DNA of 64,000 nucleotides from Cryptomeria japonica (Eukaryota > Streptophyta > Pinopsida > Cupressales > Cupressaceae), in contig NC_081408.1 of assembly GCF_030272615.1 (NCBI RefSeq), positions 335,266,793 through 335,330,792 on the forward strand, written 5' to 3'. The notes beneath the pieces are model-generated. The model searched no databases. It saw only the letters and a list, made by a program, of their open reading frames with translations, and was not told the DNA's origin. A program made the translations under genes and the position numbers. This document shows, piece by piece, positions 31,640-42,345 of the stretch; the first letter of the stretch is position 1, and each line of letters opens with the position of its first letter.

Positions 31640-34223
31640 GGTGGATCATGAAAATTGAGCCTCTTCAATGCACTACGCAGCTTTGTGCATGGCTACAAAA
31701 CCACAATCCAAAAGCCAAGTTAGAATTCTTTTGTAGAAAATAGTTCACAATTAACAACATAACTATGCATTTAACTATAATTCCTTTGCAATTGAAATGT
31801 ATATTACCTCATCGGTTGATCTTAGAGCTAATGTCTTCGCTCTCCTCTCCTTGTCACTCTTAGGAGTTTTCTTAAAGACAAACTTAAAAGGATCCACATT
31901 ATGGTTGAACCATGAAGGGGTCTATTGTAGATTAAATGTATCATTAATACAATGTACTAACATAAATACATCAAAAACACTTAAAATATATAATATAGAT
32001 AACAATGACGTACCGATGACTAAGATACTTCTCCATTGGACTGAGGATGGCTCACCATCGATGGAGAAACTAACGCTATTACCTATAAAAAAATGACCAA
32101 ATATTAAATATAATTAATATAATGATAATTAGTGTAGGTTAAAAATAATTAATGTAATATATCAATCAAAAGTGTACTAGATATTGAGATGCTTCTCCAG
32201 TGCATGGAGGAGGGCTCCCCATTGATGAAGCAGCTAAGGATATTTCCTGTATGAAAAAAAATATAAGATTATAATTTATCACAAGTTAACATGTACGTGT
32301 ACATATAATCATGAAATCAAGAAAATAAAGTAGAGATACATACCTCTACTCTCTCTTGATCCACTAGCAAATCAGGTGCATTAAAAAAACCCATATAGCT
32401 CAATGGCCGCTGTACATGTAAAATAGAGAAAAAAACACTAATCAATCTACAAACCCCAACTAAGACTTGATTTCAACATTTTCAAATAATTGTACAACTA
32501 AAAATTTGTTCAATTACCTTCTTCCCATGTTTTGGCGTCTTCGAGGAATTCTTTTTCTTAGGACGAGGCCTAGACACGGAGGGGATACCCTAAAAAAACA
32601 AAATTAACATGATATATTAGTATAGATAATATATTAAACATAATTTAAAAAATCTAAAATGAAATGACTTGCATATTCCATCAAAATAATACATAAAAAA
32701 GGTTGTACAAAATATGATACCATATAGCCTTGTAGGCCAAAATCGATCGCTGAGAGCATGATGTCATCAATCTAGGACATTTGATCCCTTGTCAACACCT
32801 ACAAACCAAAAATTGGACCAAACATTAAAGATAGTTAGTATATCTTGTAATTTTTTTTGAATTCAAAGTACATTATTCTATTTTAATATGTTACAAAATT
32901 TATACCTCAGGCATCGAAGTTGCAGATGTAGTAACTGCAAGAGGGGTATGGGATACCTCTATTGCATCCTGAAATGCATATTATTTGTCTCAATTCAAAT
33001 TGATGTATAAATGAAAATTCATTTATGTAATTAGAAATTTAAAGTGACTGATAAATAAAATGATATGAATTCAAATCAACACACCTGTGTCTCTCGTTGA
33101 TGGGCAAACACCATGTCCATCAACTCATCTGTCAGTGCCAAATCCTCAGTCATGCGGGCCTGACATCTACTCCCACAAATCATGCATGAATGAGATGTGG
33201 ATCCATTTGCAGCGGCCATATCATCTGTCCCTGATCATATCCCTGAGCAACTAACACACATATGTTGAATGGGCTCTTTGTTACCACTTGGAGCAACTAA
33301 TGGCTCATCATCTAGTACAATAGGGTGTGCTAATGACGTCCCATGCTGGATGATGGCACCAGTCAATTATGTGGCCACCTGAAGAGTCTGTAGCTCCATT
33401 GACTCTTTTAGCTCTATTGGGACAACCTGATGCACCTTGGGTTTGGGTGCTAGGGGGCGATGAATCTCTGGGGCTACCCGCCTACGGGCTCTAGGTCTAT
33501 CTTAGGTAGAGCCACCACCTCTACCATGGAACTCTCTCATGTCAAAATATTTTGGCCGCACATTGAGCACAAACTCATAGTATACTTTTCTCAAAAAATA
33601 CAATGGCATCTCATAATTATTACAAGGTGGATCATCAAAGACCATCCACCAACTCTGCCAAAAAATATTCTTCATATGTACATTGGTACACCAATGTATA
33701 GGAAACCTCTTTGCATTAAGAGGTAACAACTCGCCAATTTTAGGATCAACAAAAAGGGAACACATTTGTTGTTTACTAATATTTTTATTTTTCACTCCCT
33801 CATATGATAACCCATCAGCATAGTATTGATGACACCTATCCCTAAAGTTTCCCCATTTTGTAATTTGTGTGAAAACGACTATGGAACCACCAGCTAATGT
33901 TTCTAGGCTAGTGGCAAGAGATTTATGATGCTCAAGTTCACATGTTTTCAATTTATTAACCAATCTATTTATTTTAGACATGTTTTTACCTAACTGATTA
34001 ATCAATTGCTTGTGTGTTTTAAGTGTGTAGTCAAAAAGAGGAATTGGGGGTGTATCTTGTGGGTTTTCAGGAGATGCATTTTATTGTGGATTAGCAAAAT
34101 ATGGTTTTTGAAATAAAAAATAAAAAAACCTAATAAAAAATAACAAAATTAAATTCAAAATGTAAAACAAATTGAATAAACGAGAAAGAAAGATAAAATT
34201 TAACAAAAACTAACCTTGATCCA
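31640..34223 (-). pseudogene. Second gene of the DNA transposon, copy 2
   Basis: Same exon plan as in copy 1: start ATG at 34223 (MDQ), long exon to the donor at 33085, then small exons in the same order and spacing. The open piece 33502-34005 includes the frame lost in copy 1, with MVFDDPPCNNYEMPLYFL and YYEFVLNVRPKYFDMREFHG. A CVSC and a CMICGSRC motif about 30 residues apart suggest a zinc ribbon; copy 1 has lost two of these Cys. The acceptor of the 66-bp exon is intact here (ACAG) but mutated in copy 1. Defects here include a damaged acceptor before the long exon (CCAT instead of CCAG, near 34100), stops in the long exon, and the same stop in the 78-bp exon as copy 1. Function unknown. 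Confidence 0.7.
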
Positions 34224-34344
34224 TAGCATCTGGAGGAGAAATGAGGCACTCCATTTGCGTTTTCATGGAGGAAATGGGGAAAAGAAGTGGTGGTCATGGG
34301 AAAATAAGACCTAGTTTTTTAAAAAGAAACTTTTTTTTGATAGT

Positions 34345-34490
34345 TACTGCATATGCGGTTCTTTAGGGCTGGAGCACATACATGCTCACTTTCCTAAAAA
34401 TAGAACGCATGCTCTCACTTTCCTAAAAGCGGTGCGTATGCGCTACCCTTTTTTGGCTCGGGGACAATGAATGTAAGCATGTACGGGGTG
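34345..34490. repeat. Right subterminal repeats of copy 2
   Basis: Units with ACATACATGCTCACTTTCCTAA and GGTGCGTATGCGCTACC, matching 25245-25455 of copy 1. They lie immediately left of the LTR element insertion. Confidence 0.75.
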
Positions 34491-34492
34491 AT

Positions 34493-35280
34493 TATTGGCA
34501 TTATACACTCTAATAAGAATTGAAGGTGTTGTCATTGATGGCAACCTTGTGGCATTCAACTGGTAAACCACTGGCAGGCACTAGCACCGGTAGGCACTTC
34601 ACCGATAGCGACAACTATGCATACCGACACCCCAACCGATAGGAACAAACTATTGTTTATTGTATTTAATTGTAAATATCTTTTGTAAAGCCAACATGGC
34701 ATAATGCAATAGACTCATATATGTATGAGATCTCGTAAATCATTTTACAAGAGGAGCATAGATAGATGGAATGAGAAAATATTAAGAAAGATATATGCGA
34801 ATGCATAAGGCAGATTTTGTGTAAGGTTTATGGTTATAGTATGACCTTAAACCAGTACTGAACTTGGCATAGCAGATGTTGAATTGTAGCAGTACATTAT
34901 AGTGGATTCTCATAATCCATTTTGTAAGTCAATGAGACTTCCATTTTGTTGATTGAGCAGTGAGCTCTAGGCAGTTGGCCTTCTTGCATGTGCAGGCACC
35001 TCATTGTAAGTAATATACATTCATTGGCCAGTGAGTGAATATTGTGGGTCACAAATTCCACTGAGTTTTTTCCCACACCGGTTTTCCTCGTTAAACATCT
35101 TGTGTTAGGGTGTGTTTTCTATGTTGTCTTTATTGTTCTTGTTTACTGCATTAACTCTCATTTACCGATACACTGTTTTGGAATGCATAATACTTAATAA
35201 GGTCAAATATTCTGTCAATCGGTTAGATACTGATTTTCTCCCCCTTCTCAGTATCTTTGGGACTGTCATTAATCCTAACA
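34493..35280 (+). repeat. 5' LTR, 788 bp
   Basis: It starts TATTGGCATTATAC, where the second base of the usual TG is changed to A, and ends AATCCTAACA. It aligns with 40318-41080 except for about 25 extra bases around 34650. Confidence 0.92.
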
Positions 35281-35295
35281 ATTGGTATCAGAGCC
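35281..35295 (+). promoter_or_regulatory. Primer-binding site (initiator tRNA-Met type)
   Basis: ATTGGTATCAGAGCC follows the LTR end directly, the same as at 54796-54810 in the full Copia element. Confidence 0.9.
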
Positions 35296-35351
35296 TAGTC
35301 CTCTATTTTTAAAATTCTAACAGCTTGAGGAAGATTTTGACACTGGTACAA

Positions 35352-36311
35352 ATGGAGAACTTAAGAAAACAATTAGAAGGAGCTCTTGTGGACTATGATG
35401 CAGAGAAGTTGAAGAATATCAAACTTGAAGATGATTTGAGGACTGCATAGGAATTCGTTCAAGGACTTCAGGAGAATCTTACTATTGCTAGAAATAAAAG
35501 AAAAAAACTTCATGAGAAGATGCAGAGTGATGATGAAGAAAAGGAAACTCTTAATGATCTTGTGAACAAATTGAGACAAGAAAATAATACTATGAGAAAT
35601 GAAATGCAAGATATGACTCTGAGATTTTGTAGAGACATTGAAGATAGGAAGAAGAATGAAGATGACTTGACTAAGAGACTCAATGATGCTAGAAATGAAA
35701 ATCTATGACTCAATCATGAAAATGATATGTTGAAGACAGATATGATTCACATGCAACATGATAAAACTAAACCTATGAGACAAATGAGAATTCTGGAAAA
35801 TGAGTTGGCTACTGCAAATCAACATAAAGAGAAATTCAAGAAAAGTTTAGAAGAACTTGATGATATGCTGAAAAGTCAGAAACCTAATGGAGATACTAAT
35901 GGACTTGGATTTGAAGTTGGAGAAAGTTTCGGTACTGCAAACAATCATGATCATAGTAAACCGGTAAGACAACCTAATGCTTACAAATTTAATGGGAAAT
36001 GATTTAACTATAACAAGTATGGTCATAGAGAAAATTAGTGTAGATCTAGAAACAATCAGAACACTAATGCATCCATCGGTCAATGTTCCAAATGTAACAA
36101 AATTTGTCACAATTCAAAAAACTGTAGAATGAATGTGAGATATTATGTTTGTGGAAGATTTGGGCACTTACCTAATCAATGTAGAACACAAACTAGCATA
36201 GGATATGGAAAGGATATTTAGAAGAATAATGTGACTTGTTATGCTTGTAACAAGATTAGACATATTCCAAAATTTTGTAGAAGTAAGACTTCACCGACAA
36301 ATAATAAATGA
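35352..36311 (+). pseudogene. Gag-like protein: coiled coil and four zinc knuckles
   Basis: The start is the ATG at 35352 (MENLRKQLEGALVDYD), 57 bp after the primer site. The first 200 residues are charged and heptad-like (long runs of Glu, Lys, Asn, Leu), suggesting a coiled coil, unlike the UBN2 capsid of the Copia elements in this window. The C-terminus carries four CCHC-type knuckles in tandem: NYNKYGHREN (first Cys lost), CSKCNKICHNSKNC, YVCGRFGHLPNQC (first Cys lost) and CYACNKIRHIPKFC. Zinc knuckles bind RNA for packaging. Stops near 35450, 35706 and 36001 interrupt it. It is followed by a 450-bp gap and the unknown ORF. Confidence 0.75.
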
Positions 36312-36767
36312 CCCAGTTTGAAAGGCAAAGAGAAGGTAGATGAAGTAAAGAAAGAATTTTCAAAACAATAGATTAGAAAGAGAGATCATAATGTTGATGA
36401 GACTATTCCTTCACTAGTAGAACAAAGTATTACTCCATCGGTAGGAGATTCTTCATCTGACTAAAAAGTAACCCTTTGGGGCTATTGTGGCAAGTTGAAT
36501 ATCATGCAGTTTACCCTCGATTGATGGTGAGAAGATAGATTTCTTCTCTACCAGTAGATGTGTTAAGTTTCACTTAACCGACGAGAATTTATTGTGGTTG
36601 TTGAAAGAAAAGGCATTATAAATCATCGATTTTCCCTCTTTTTCAATTCACCGAGCATTCAAACTAGTAGAGAGCGCAAAATCTGAGCGAAGGAATTCAA
36701 AGTGAAGAAGTGAAGAGATTTCTTTCAAGCACTCAACCATTATCAGGAAGCTTAAGGTATTTTTCAA

Positions 36768-39700
36768 ATGGCTTCCTCTTTTTCTACTAAATTTATTGCA
36801 AACCCTATTGTTATGGAAGTTGTAAAATGGCCTAGGCCCGTTTTCAAAATTATTCCTGAGATAGCTAAGCAAGATGACTTCATAGGCGCATTTTCAAAAA
36901 TTCCTAAAGGTGTAGCTTATGTTGAAGACCCTAGAATTTACATTCACTGCAATATTGAAGAATTAGGTTCTGAAGAAGTGTTAAAGATGTTTAGAACCAT
37001 AATCTGTGATGAAAATGGCAATGTCAAATCTGAGCACAAAATTATTGAGACCTTAGGTTTTATGGAAATCTTGGACATCCCTGAATTTTCTAAGGAGGTA
37101 GTGAGAATTGTCCTTAGTAGGGTACATAGAGAATTTCTTTGGTTAGATTCAGTCTGCAAACTCACCAAGGAAGCAATTAGGGCAGTGATAGGTTTACCCT
37201 CAACTGGTAGCAGGCCAGACAAGACAAAGAAGGTACCTAACAACACAGTCATGACCTTAACCGGAGCAACATCTGATAGTAGATCTTTGAGAGTAAATGA
37301 CATCAAGGATATCAATGTCAGATTCATAAGTATGAGCTTAGGTTACAAGACTACACATGCAAACTGACTTAATTCAGTTTCTAGTCCTTGCATTAAAAGT
37401 TCTTATGAAATGGTAAATAATGATGCAAAAAAATATGTGTGTGAATGGTTGAAGGATGAACTAATAGACAACCTGAAATAGATAAAAGGTGATAAGAAAG
37501 GGACATTTCATTTTGGTAATCATTTGGTATGCCTTATGTTTTATTTCTCAAAATAAATTCCTGGTATTGGAAGGAAAGATTTTGGATATGACATACCGGT
37601 AGGCAAACAATTGCAAGAAGCTTTCACCGACATGGGTACTGCTAGAGAAAACAATATAACTAAGCATTTAAAAGCTTTCCAAGCCAAAATGAAAACCAGA
37701 GAGAGATTACCACAGAGTATAGTAGACAAATATGACAAACAAATACGTTTTATGACTAAGAAGGATGAAATATGGATGGAAGTAGTTCTTCCTAGAACTG
37801 TATGGGTAACTGAAATGGGGTATGAGGTAGATGTAAATATTGTTGAAACTTATGCTAAAGCCCTATTAGAAGCACCTAGAGAACCCATAGAAAAGGTATT
37901 TGGTAATGCAGAAACAATTGAGAGCAGTGTACAAAAAATGAAACAAAGAAAGAAAAGAGAAAAGAACATAAGGAGTGCAACAAAACAAGTAAAGGAAATC
38001 AAAGAAAACATCATCAACATTACTAGAATTAAAGAAATTGAACTGGAAGGATTGCAACCAGAGCCACACATTTCACCGGTTGGTACACCATCTGACAATG
38101 AGATACCTGTTGAGTTCAAGAGAGTTGATAGGAAGAGAAAACCCTCATCGGTACCCTCTCCTTCACCTAAGAAAACAAGAAAGAAGTAATAGGCAGTAAG
38201 ACAACCGGCAAAGAAGTTAACACCAAAGAAGAAACAAAAATAGGTTATACCACCTTTGGATAATTTACTGAGTGAAATCACTGATGATGACAACTTAGCA
38301 AATGTGAGCAAATTGTATAATACATTCACTGATTCTGAAAAAAAAAGTATTGAGAACAACATAATTCTACATTCGGACTTTTACAAGAAAGTGTTAATCG
38401 AAGTTGTATATGACTTACCAAATGAATTGTATAGAAGATTAGATGCAAAAAGGAATGTAGTAATGGAGCTAGACAAGAAACTTAAGATTCAAAAAAATTC
38501 TAGTTGTACATCTAGTTGGCTCTAAAGAAGAGATTGATGAATTAATTTGTGAGGCTAACATATCAGTTTTTGCTAGTGGTCACCTTAATGGTGGGAAGAG
38601 TTAATGAAATTGCAGAGGAAACATCTGATAAATGGGATATTTTTTTTGTAGAAAAAGAAAAATAGGAAGAGCTGAATAGACCCAAGAAAACTTTCAAAGT
38701 ATATCAAAAGGACAAAGACAAAGGGAAAGGTAAAGTTGGTGGAATACCAAGCAAAAAAATAACTGACAACTTACCACCTCCCTTGGTTACTACACTAGTA
38801 CATACTAATGACATACTAGCTACTGAAAATGTAGACACAACACATGATGACACTAACCCTGAATCAAAAATTCTATTCACCATGAATATTGATACTTAGG
38901 AAGTGAACATTGTTGTGGATAAGGATAGCACAGAGGTGAGGAGTGATATTTCTGGAAACATTGTTGAGCAACTGACAAAAAATATTGAGGTTGGAATACA
39001 AATAGAGAAAACAAAGCATTCAGAGAAACCTTTGGATAGTGGAAAGAATACTGATAGTATTGATGCTAGCACTAAAAAACCTACAAAGACAATAACAAAG
39101 ATATCAACAACAAATAACACAGAGAAACCAACAAAGAAATCGGCAGAGGCACAAGTACATATTGAGATAGTGCAACTGGTAATCACTGAGAAACCCAAAC
39201 CATTGTTAGTTGAAATGCAAACTCAGATTGATCCATCGGAGGTTGATACAAGAAAAATGGCTACTAACATTGGAAGCACTGAAATAATAAAGGTAGTCGG
39301 TCAAACATCTAGTACTTCACTAAGTGAATTCAGTCCTACAAATGTAATAGAGGTACTTCTGGACTCAATTAAGAAGATAACTAATTGTAATGCATTGGCC
39401 TACAAGGCAATTGATGATACTATACCTATTCTTAAGATGATTGCACCAAAATGTAATATAGATCATGCAAAGGATTCTTTAAGTCAGTCAGACACATTGT
39501 CTAAATTTATTGCTGGAAATGTAATAATAGTTGACAAAATAAATGAGGATACATTCAAAGAGAAAATGGAAAAAGAAAAAGAAATTTTTTTTGACGATAC
39601 AATAAAGAAGTGCACTAAACACATTCGCACACTTTTATCAGCATTGAATACAATAATTTTGGAATACAAGGAACTATACAGGGATACATGCAAGCTACAT

Positions 39701-40083
39701 CTGTTGACACGGGACATTGATAAGGAAATAAGAAGAGTACAAAAGGAGATAGATGATATACATATAATATTATTAGTTCATTTGAACCTATATCAGTTAT
39801 TGAGCAAGAAATAGTAGGATTTGAAGAAAAGTTGGAGAAATTAGAGAAAGAAAAAGCAAGGATCAAGGCAAATCCCAAAGAGCTTAAGTATAAACTTAGT
39901 CCTAAATTGGATAACCTTAACTCTCTGAGAAATGAGATCTCTAAGATAGTAATTCAAGGGGAAAGATCACTGAAGGAGCATATGCATCATCTCACCAGCA
40001 CGATCCAAAGAACTAAGGCAACCATGAATGACAACAACAGATTCATACAAAGTTTAAACTTGGTTCTGGCTGACATATTTTAG
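36768..40083 (+). pseudogene. Long ORF of unknown function in place of pol
   Basis: Start ATG at 36768 (MASSFSTKFIANPIVMEVV). The pieces 36768-37367, 37611-38189 and 38256-38525 share one frame, broken by single stops; 38903-39814 and 39832-40083 continue after frameshifts, so the ancestor was about 1100 residues. The N-terminal 400 residues look globular (LTKEAIRAVIGLPSTGSRP, LTGATSDSRSLRVNDIKD, RTVWVTEMGYEVDVNIVET). The middle is Lys/Thr/Glu-rich and low-complexity. The C-terminus (EKLEKEKARIKANPK, LNSLRNEISKI) looks coiled-coil. I see no polymerase, integrase or protease motif. I recall similar hypothetical ORFs in conifer retroelements, but from memory only. It could be a structural or host-interaction protein; this is unproven. 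Confidence 0.6.
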
Positions 40084-40284
40084 ATTGTAACCAACTCGTT
40101 ACAAACTTCAAGGTGAAATTTTGCACTCATTTGACAATTTTTTACAACCTTTGTCATTGATGTCAAAGGGGGAGTAGTGGACAGAGAAAAATGGCTATTC
40201 AAAGGAAATCATCTACTCAGGGGAGCAAATATTTTTGGTAAATTTTTGGACTTCACTTTTTGGAACAGTTTTTGGATTTATCTC

Positions 40285-40317
40285 ATGAGTGTTGCCATCA
40301 ATGCCAAAGGGGGAGAT
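40285..40317 (+). promoter_or_regulatory. Polypurine-tract block
   Basis: TTGCCATCAATGCCAAAG followed by GGGGAGAT directly precedes the 3' LTR. The same block precedes the 3' LTR of the Copia at 59359. Confidence 0.9.
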
Positions 40318-41080
40318 TGTTGGAATTATACACTCTAATGATAATTCAAGGTGTTTTCATTGATGTCAAACTTGTGACATTCAACTGGTAAACCACCGGT
40401 AGGCACTAGCACTAGCAGACACTTCACCGACAGTGACAACTATGTATACTGGTACCCCATCCGACAGGAATAAAAAATATCTTTTGTAAAGCTGACATGG
40501 CATATTGTAATAGACTCATATATGTATGAGATCTTGTAAATCATTTTACAAGAGGAGCAAAGATAGGTGGAATGAGAAAATATTAAGAAAGATATATACA
40601 AATGCATAAGGCAGATTTTGTGTAAGGTTTATGGTTATAGTATGAGCTTAAACCAGTACTGAACCTGGTATAGTAGATGCTGAATTGTAGCAGTACATTA
40701 TATTGGATTCTCATAATCCATTTTGTAAGTTAGTGAGACTTCTATTATGTAGATTGAGTAGTGAGCTCCAGGTAGTTGGCCTTCCTGCATGTGCAAGCAC
40801 GTCATTGTAAGTAATATACATTCATTGGCCAGTGAGTGAATATTGTGGATCACAAATCCCACCAAGGTTTTTGCCACAATGGGTTTCCTCGTTAAACATC
40901 TTGTGTTATTGTGTGTTTTCTATGTTGTCTTTATTGTTCCTATTTACTGCATTAACTCTCATTTACCGATACACTGTTTTGGAATGCATAATACTTAATA
41001 AGGTCAAATATTCTATCAAACGGTTAGATACTGATTCACCCCCCTTCTTAGTATCTTTGGGACTGTCATTAATCCTAACA
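40318..41080 (+). repeat. 3' LTR, 763 bp
   Basis: TGTTGGAATTATAC to AATCCTAACA, followed by the GTGAT duplication. It keeps the TG start lost in the 5' copy. Confidence 0.93.
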
Positions 41081-41138
41081 GTGATTTAAAATTTTATAAC
41101 CATGTACGCGCTACTTGTTTTTTAATGTTTTTTTGGGT

Positions 41139-41178
41139 TGTGTCCACTTTTCTGACCACCATCTTTGTGCACATACCC
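41139..41178 (-). repeat. Right terminal inverted repeat, copy 2
   Basis: TGTCCACTTTTCTGACCACC and ATCTTTGTGCACATACCC. The reverse matches the left end of copy 1 (GTGCACAAAGATGGT). Confidence 0.8.
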
Positions 41179-41228
41179 ACCTCTTTTTTCTCTTAGTGGA
41201 TCTTATTATAGATTTAAGTATGGTGATG

Positions 41229-42345
41229 TGTGTTAGACAGTTTAGATAACCAGAAGACAATTGAGAGGGAGGGGGGTGAATCAGTTGTCACAGATTACAG
41301 GAACCATTATCAATTTAAATTTTAATACCGGAACCCAAAACATTAATACCAGAATAGAAGATAAACCAATTAAGCATAATTAATAATCATAGGATAAAAG
41401 CCATCCACATAACACCAAGATTTGTACGTGGAAAACCCAATAAAGGGAAAAACCACAGTGGGAAACCTACCCACAGTTAGATAATACTTCTACAATAAGT
41501 ATGTGAATTACAAGTAAGGGGCCTGCACTTTCTAGAAGGCCAACAACCTAGAGTGCACTTCTCATCACAAAAAGAGCCTCACTGGCTACATATAAATCCA
41601 AACTACAATTTGGAGAACTGTTGAAATGCAAAAGATAGCATCTCCTATTCTCAAGTATAGTTTCGATTAAGTTCAATACCGGAGGACTAAATCCTCTTAC
41701 ATAAACCCAATTCGATCTCCAATGATTGACCAACTCCTCTACCTACATGAATTTACATTATTCGCACATTACATTCCTTGACCATGACCTCTTACATATA
41801 ACCATGACGATCTATAATGAGATCTTACATCAATATATACAAAACCCTCAACCATAAACAATCAGGTCGACCACCAGACAATAAACCAATTACATAATTA
41901 CAAACCATGTTGGCCTTAGACCAAACAAGTAATATCAACACATAAGACATCCTAGAAATAGATCAATAGGTCCTATCCACATGTTACATTAAAGTCGGTC
42001 CATAACCTAGATCAACCGGGACCAAGTATACATCCACACACTTCAGTAATGATCTCCAACCACCAAGTCTCGAACATGATCATCAACAACATCCTAAAAC
42101 TCCATCATAAGCTGCACCAACACCACTTATGCAATTCATCAAAGATCTCCACCAAAAGCTCTATCGGTGAAACCCTTGCCAAAACCAAAAACCAATCTTC
42201 TAAGCAAGTAGGATAGCATCCAATCTCCAGAGCAAAACCAACTAATCAAATATGAATATAAGTATCATGAACAAGCCAATTCCATCATCAGATTATACTG
42301 TAGCCTACCAAAGCATGAAACACATAATCAATTCCACCAAATAGC
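41229..42345 (-). repeat. Copia LTR fragment
   Basis: The plus strand starts TGTTAGACAGTTTAGATAACC followed by CCAGAAGACAATTGAGAGGG; reversed, it ends like the Copia LTR at 59359-60486 (CTCTCAATTGT near the end) and shares the GGGAAAAACCACAGTGGGAA block and the GAAGGCCAACAACCTAGAG block. No matching 5' end or internal region is seen, so it is a truncated or solo LTR. The right limit is approximate. Confidence 0.65.

Larger units (their letters stand above)
34493..41080 (+). mobile_element. LTR retroelement without pol, carrying a long extra ORF, 6588 bp
   Basis: LTRs at 34493-35280 and 40318-41080 flank a Met-type primer site, a gag-like gene and a second long ORF region, then a polypurine tract. 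A GTGAT target duplication (34488-34492 and 41081-41085) bounds it, and the host DNA transposon is continuous across it when compared with copy 1. No protease, integrase, RT or RNase H motif is visible anywhere inside, so it is non-autonomous. Confidence 0.9.
31630..41178. mobile_element. Unassigned DNA transposon, copy 2 (5' truncated)
   Basis: Sequence from about 31630 to 34492 aligns closely with 22525-25425 of copy 1 in the same orientation. After the LTR element (34493-41080) the alignment resumes with TTAAAATTTTATAACC at 41086 and runs to the right terminal repeat at 41139-41178. The transposase-like gene, the 358-bp array and the left end are absent. This copy confirms the right end and the exon plan of the minus-strand gene. 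Confidence 0.85.
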
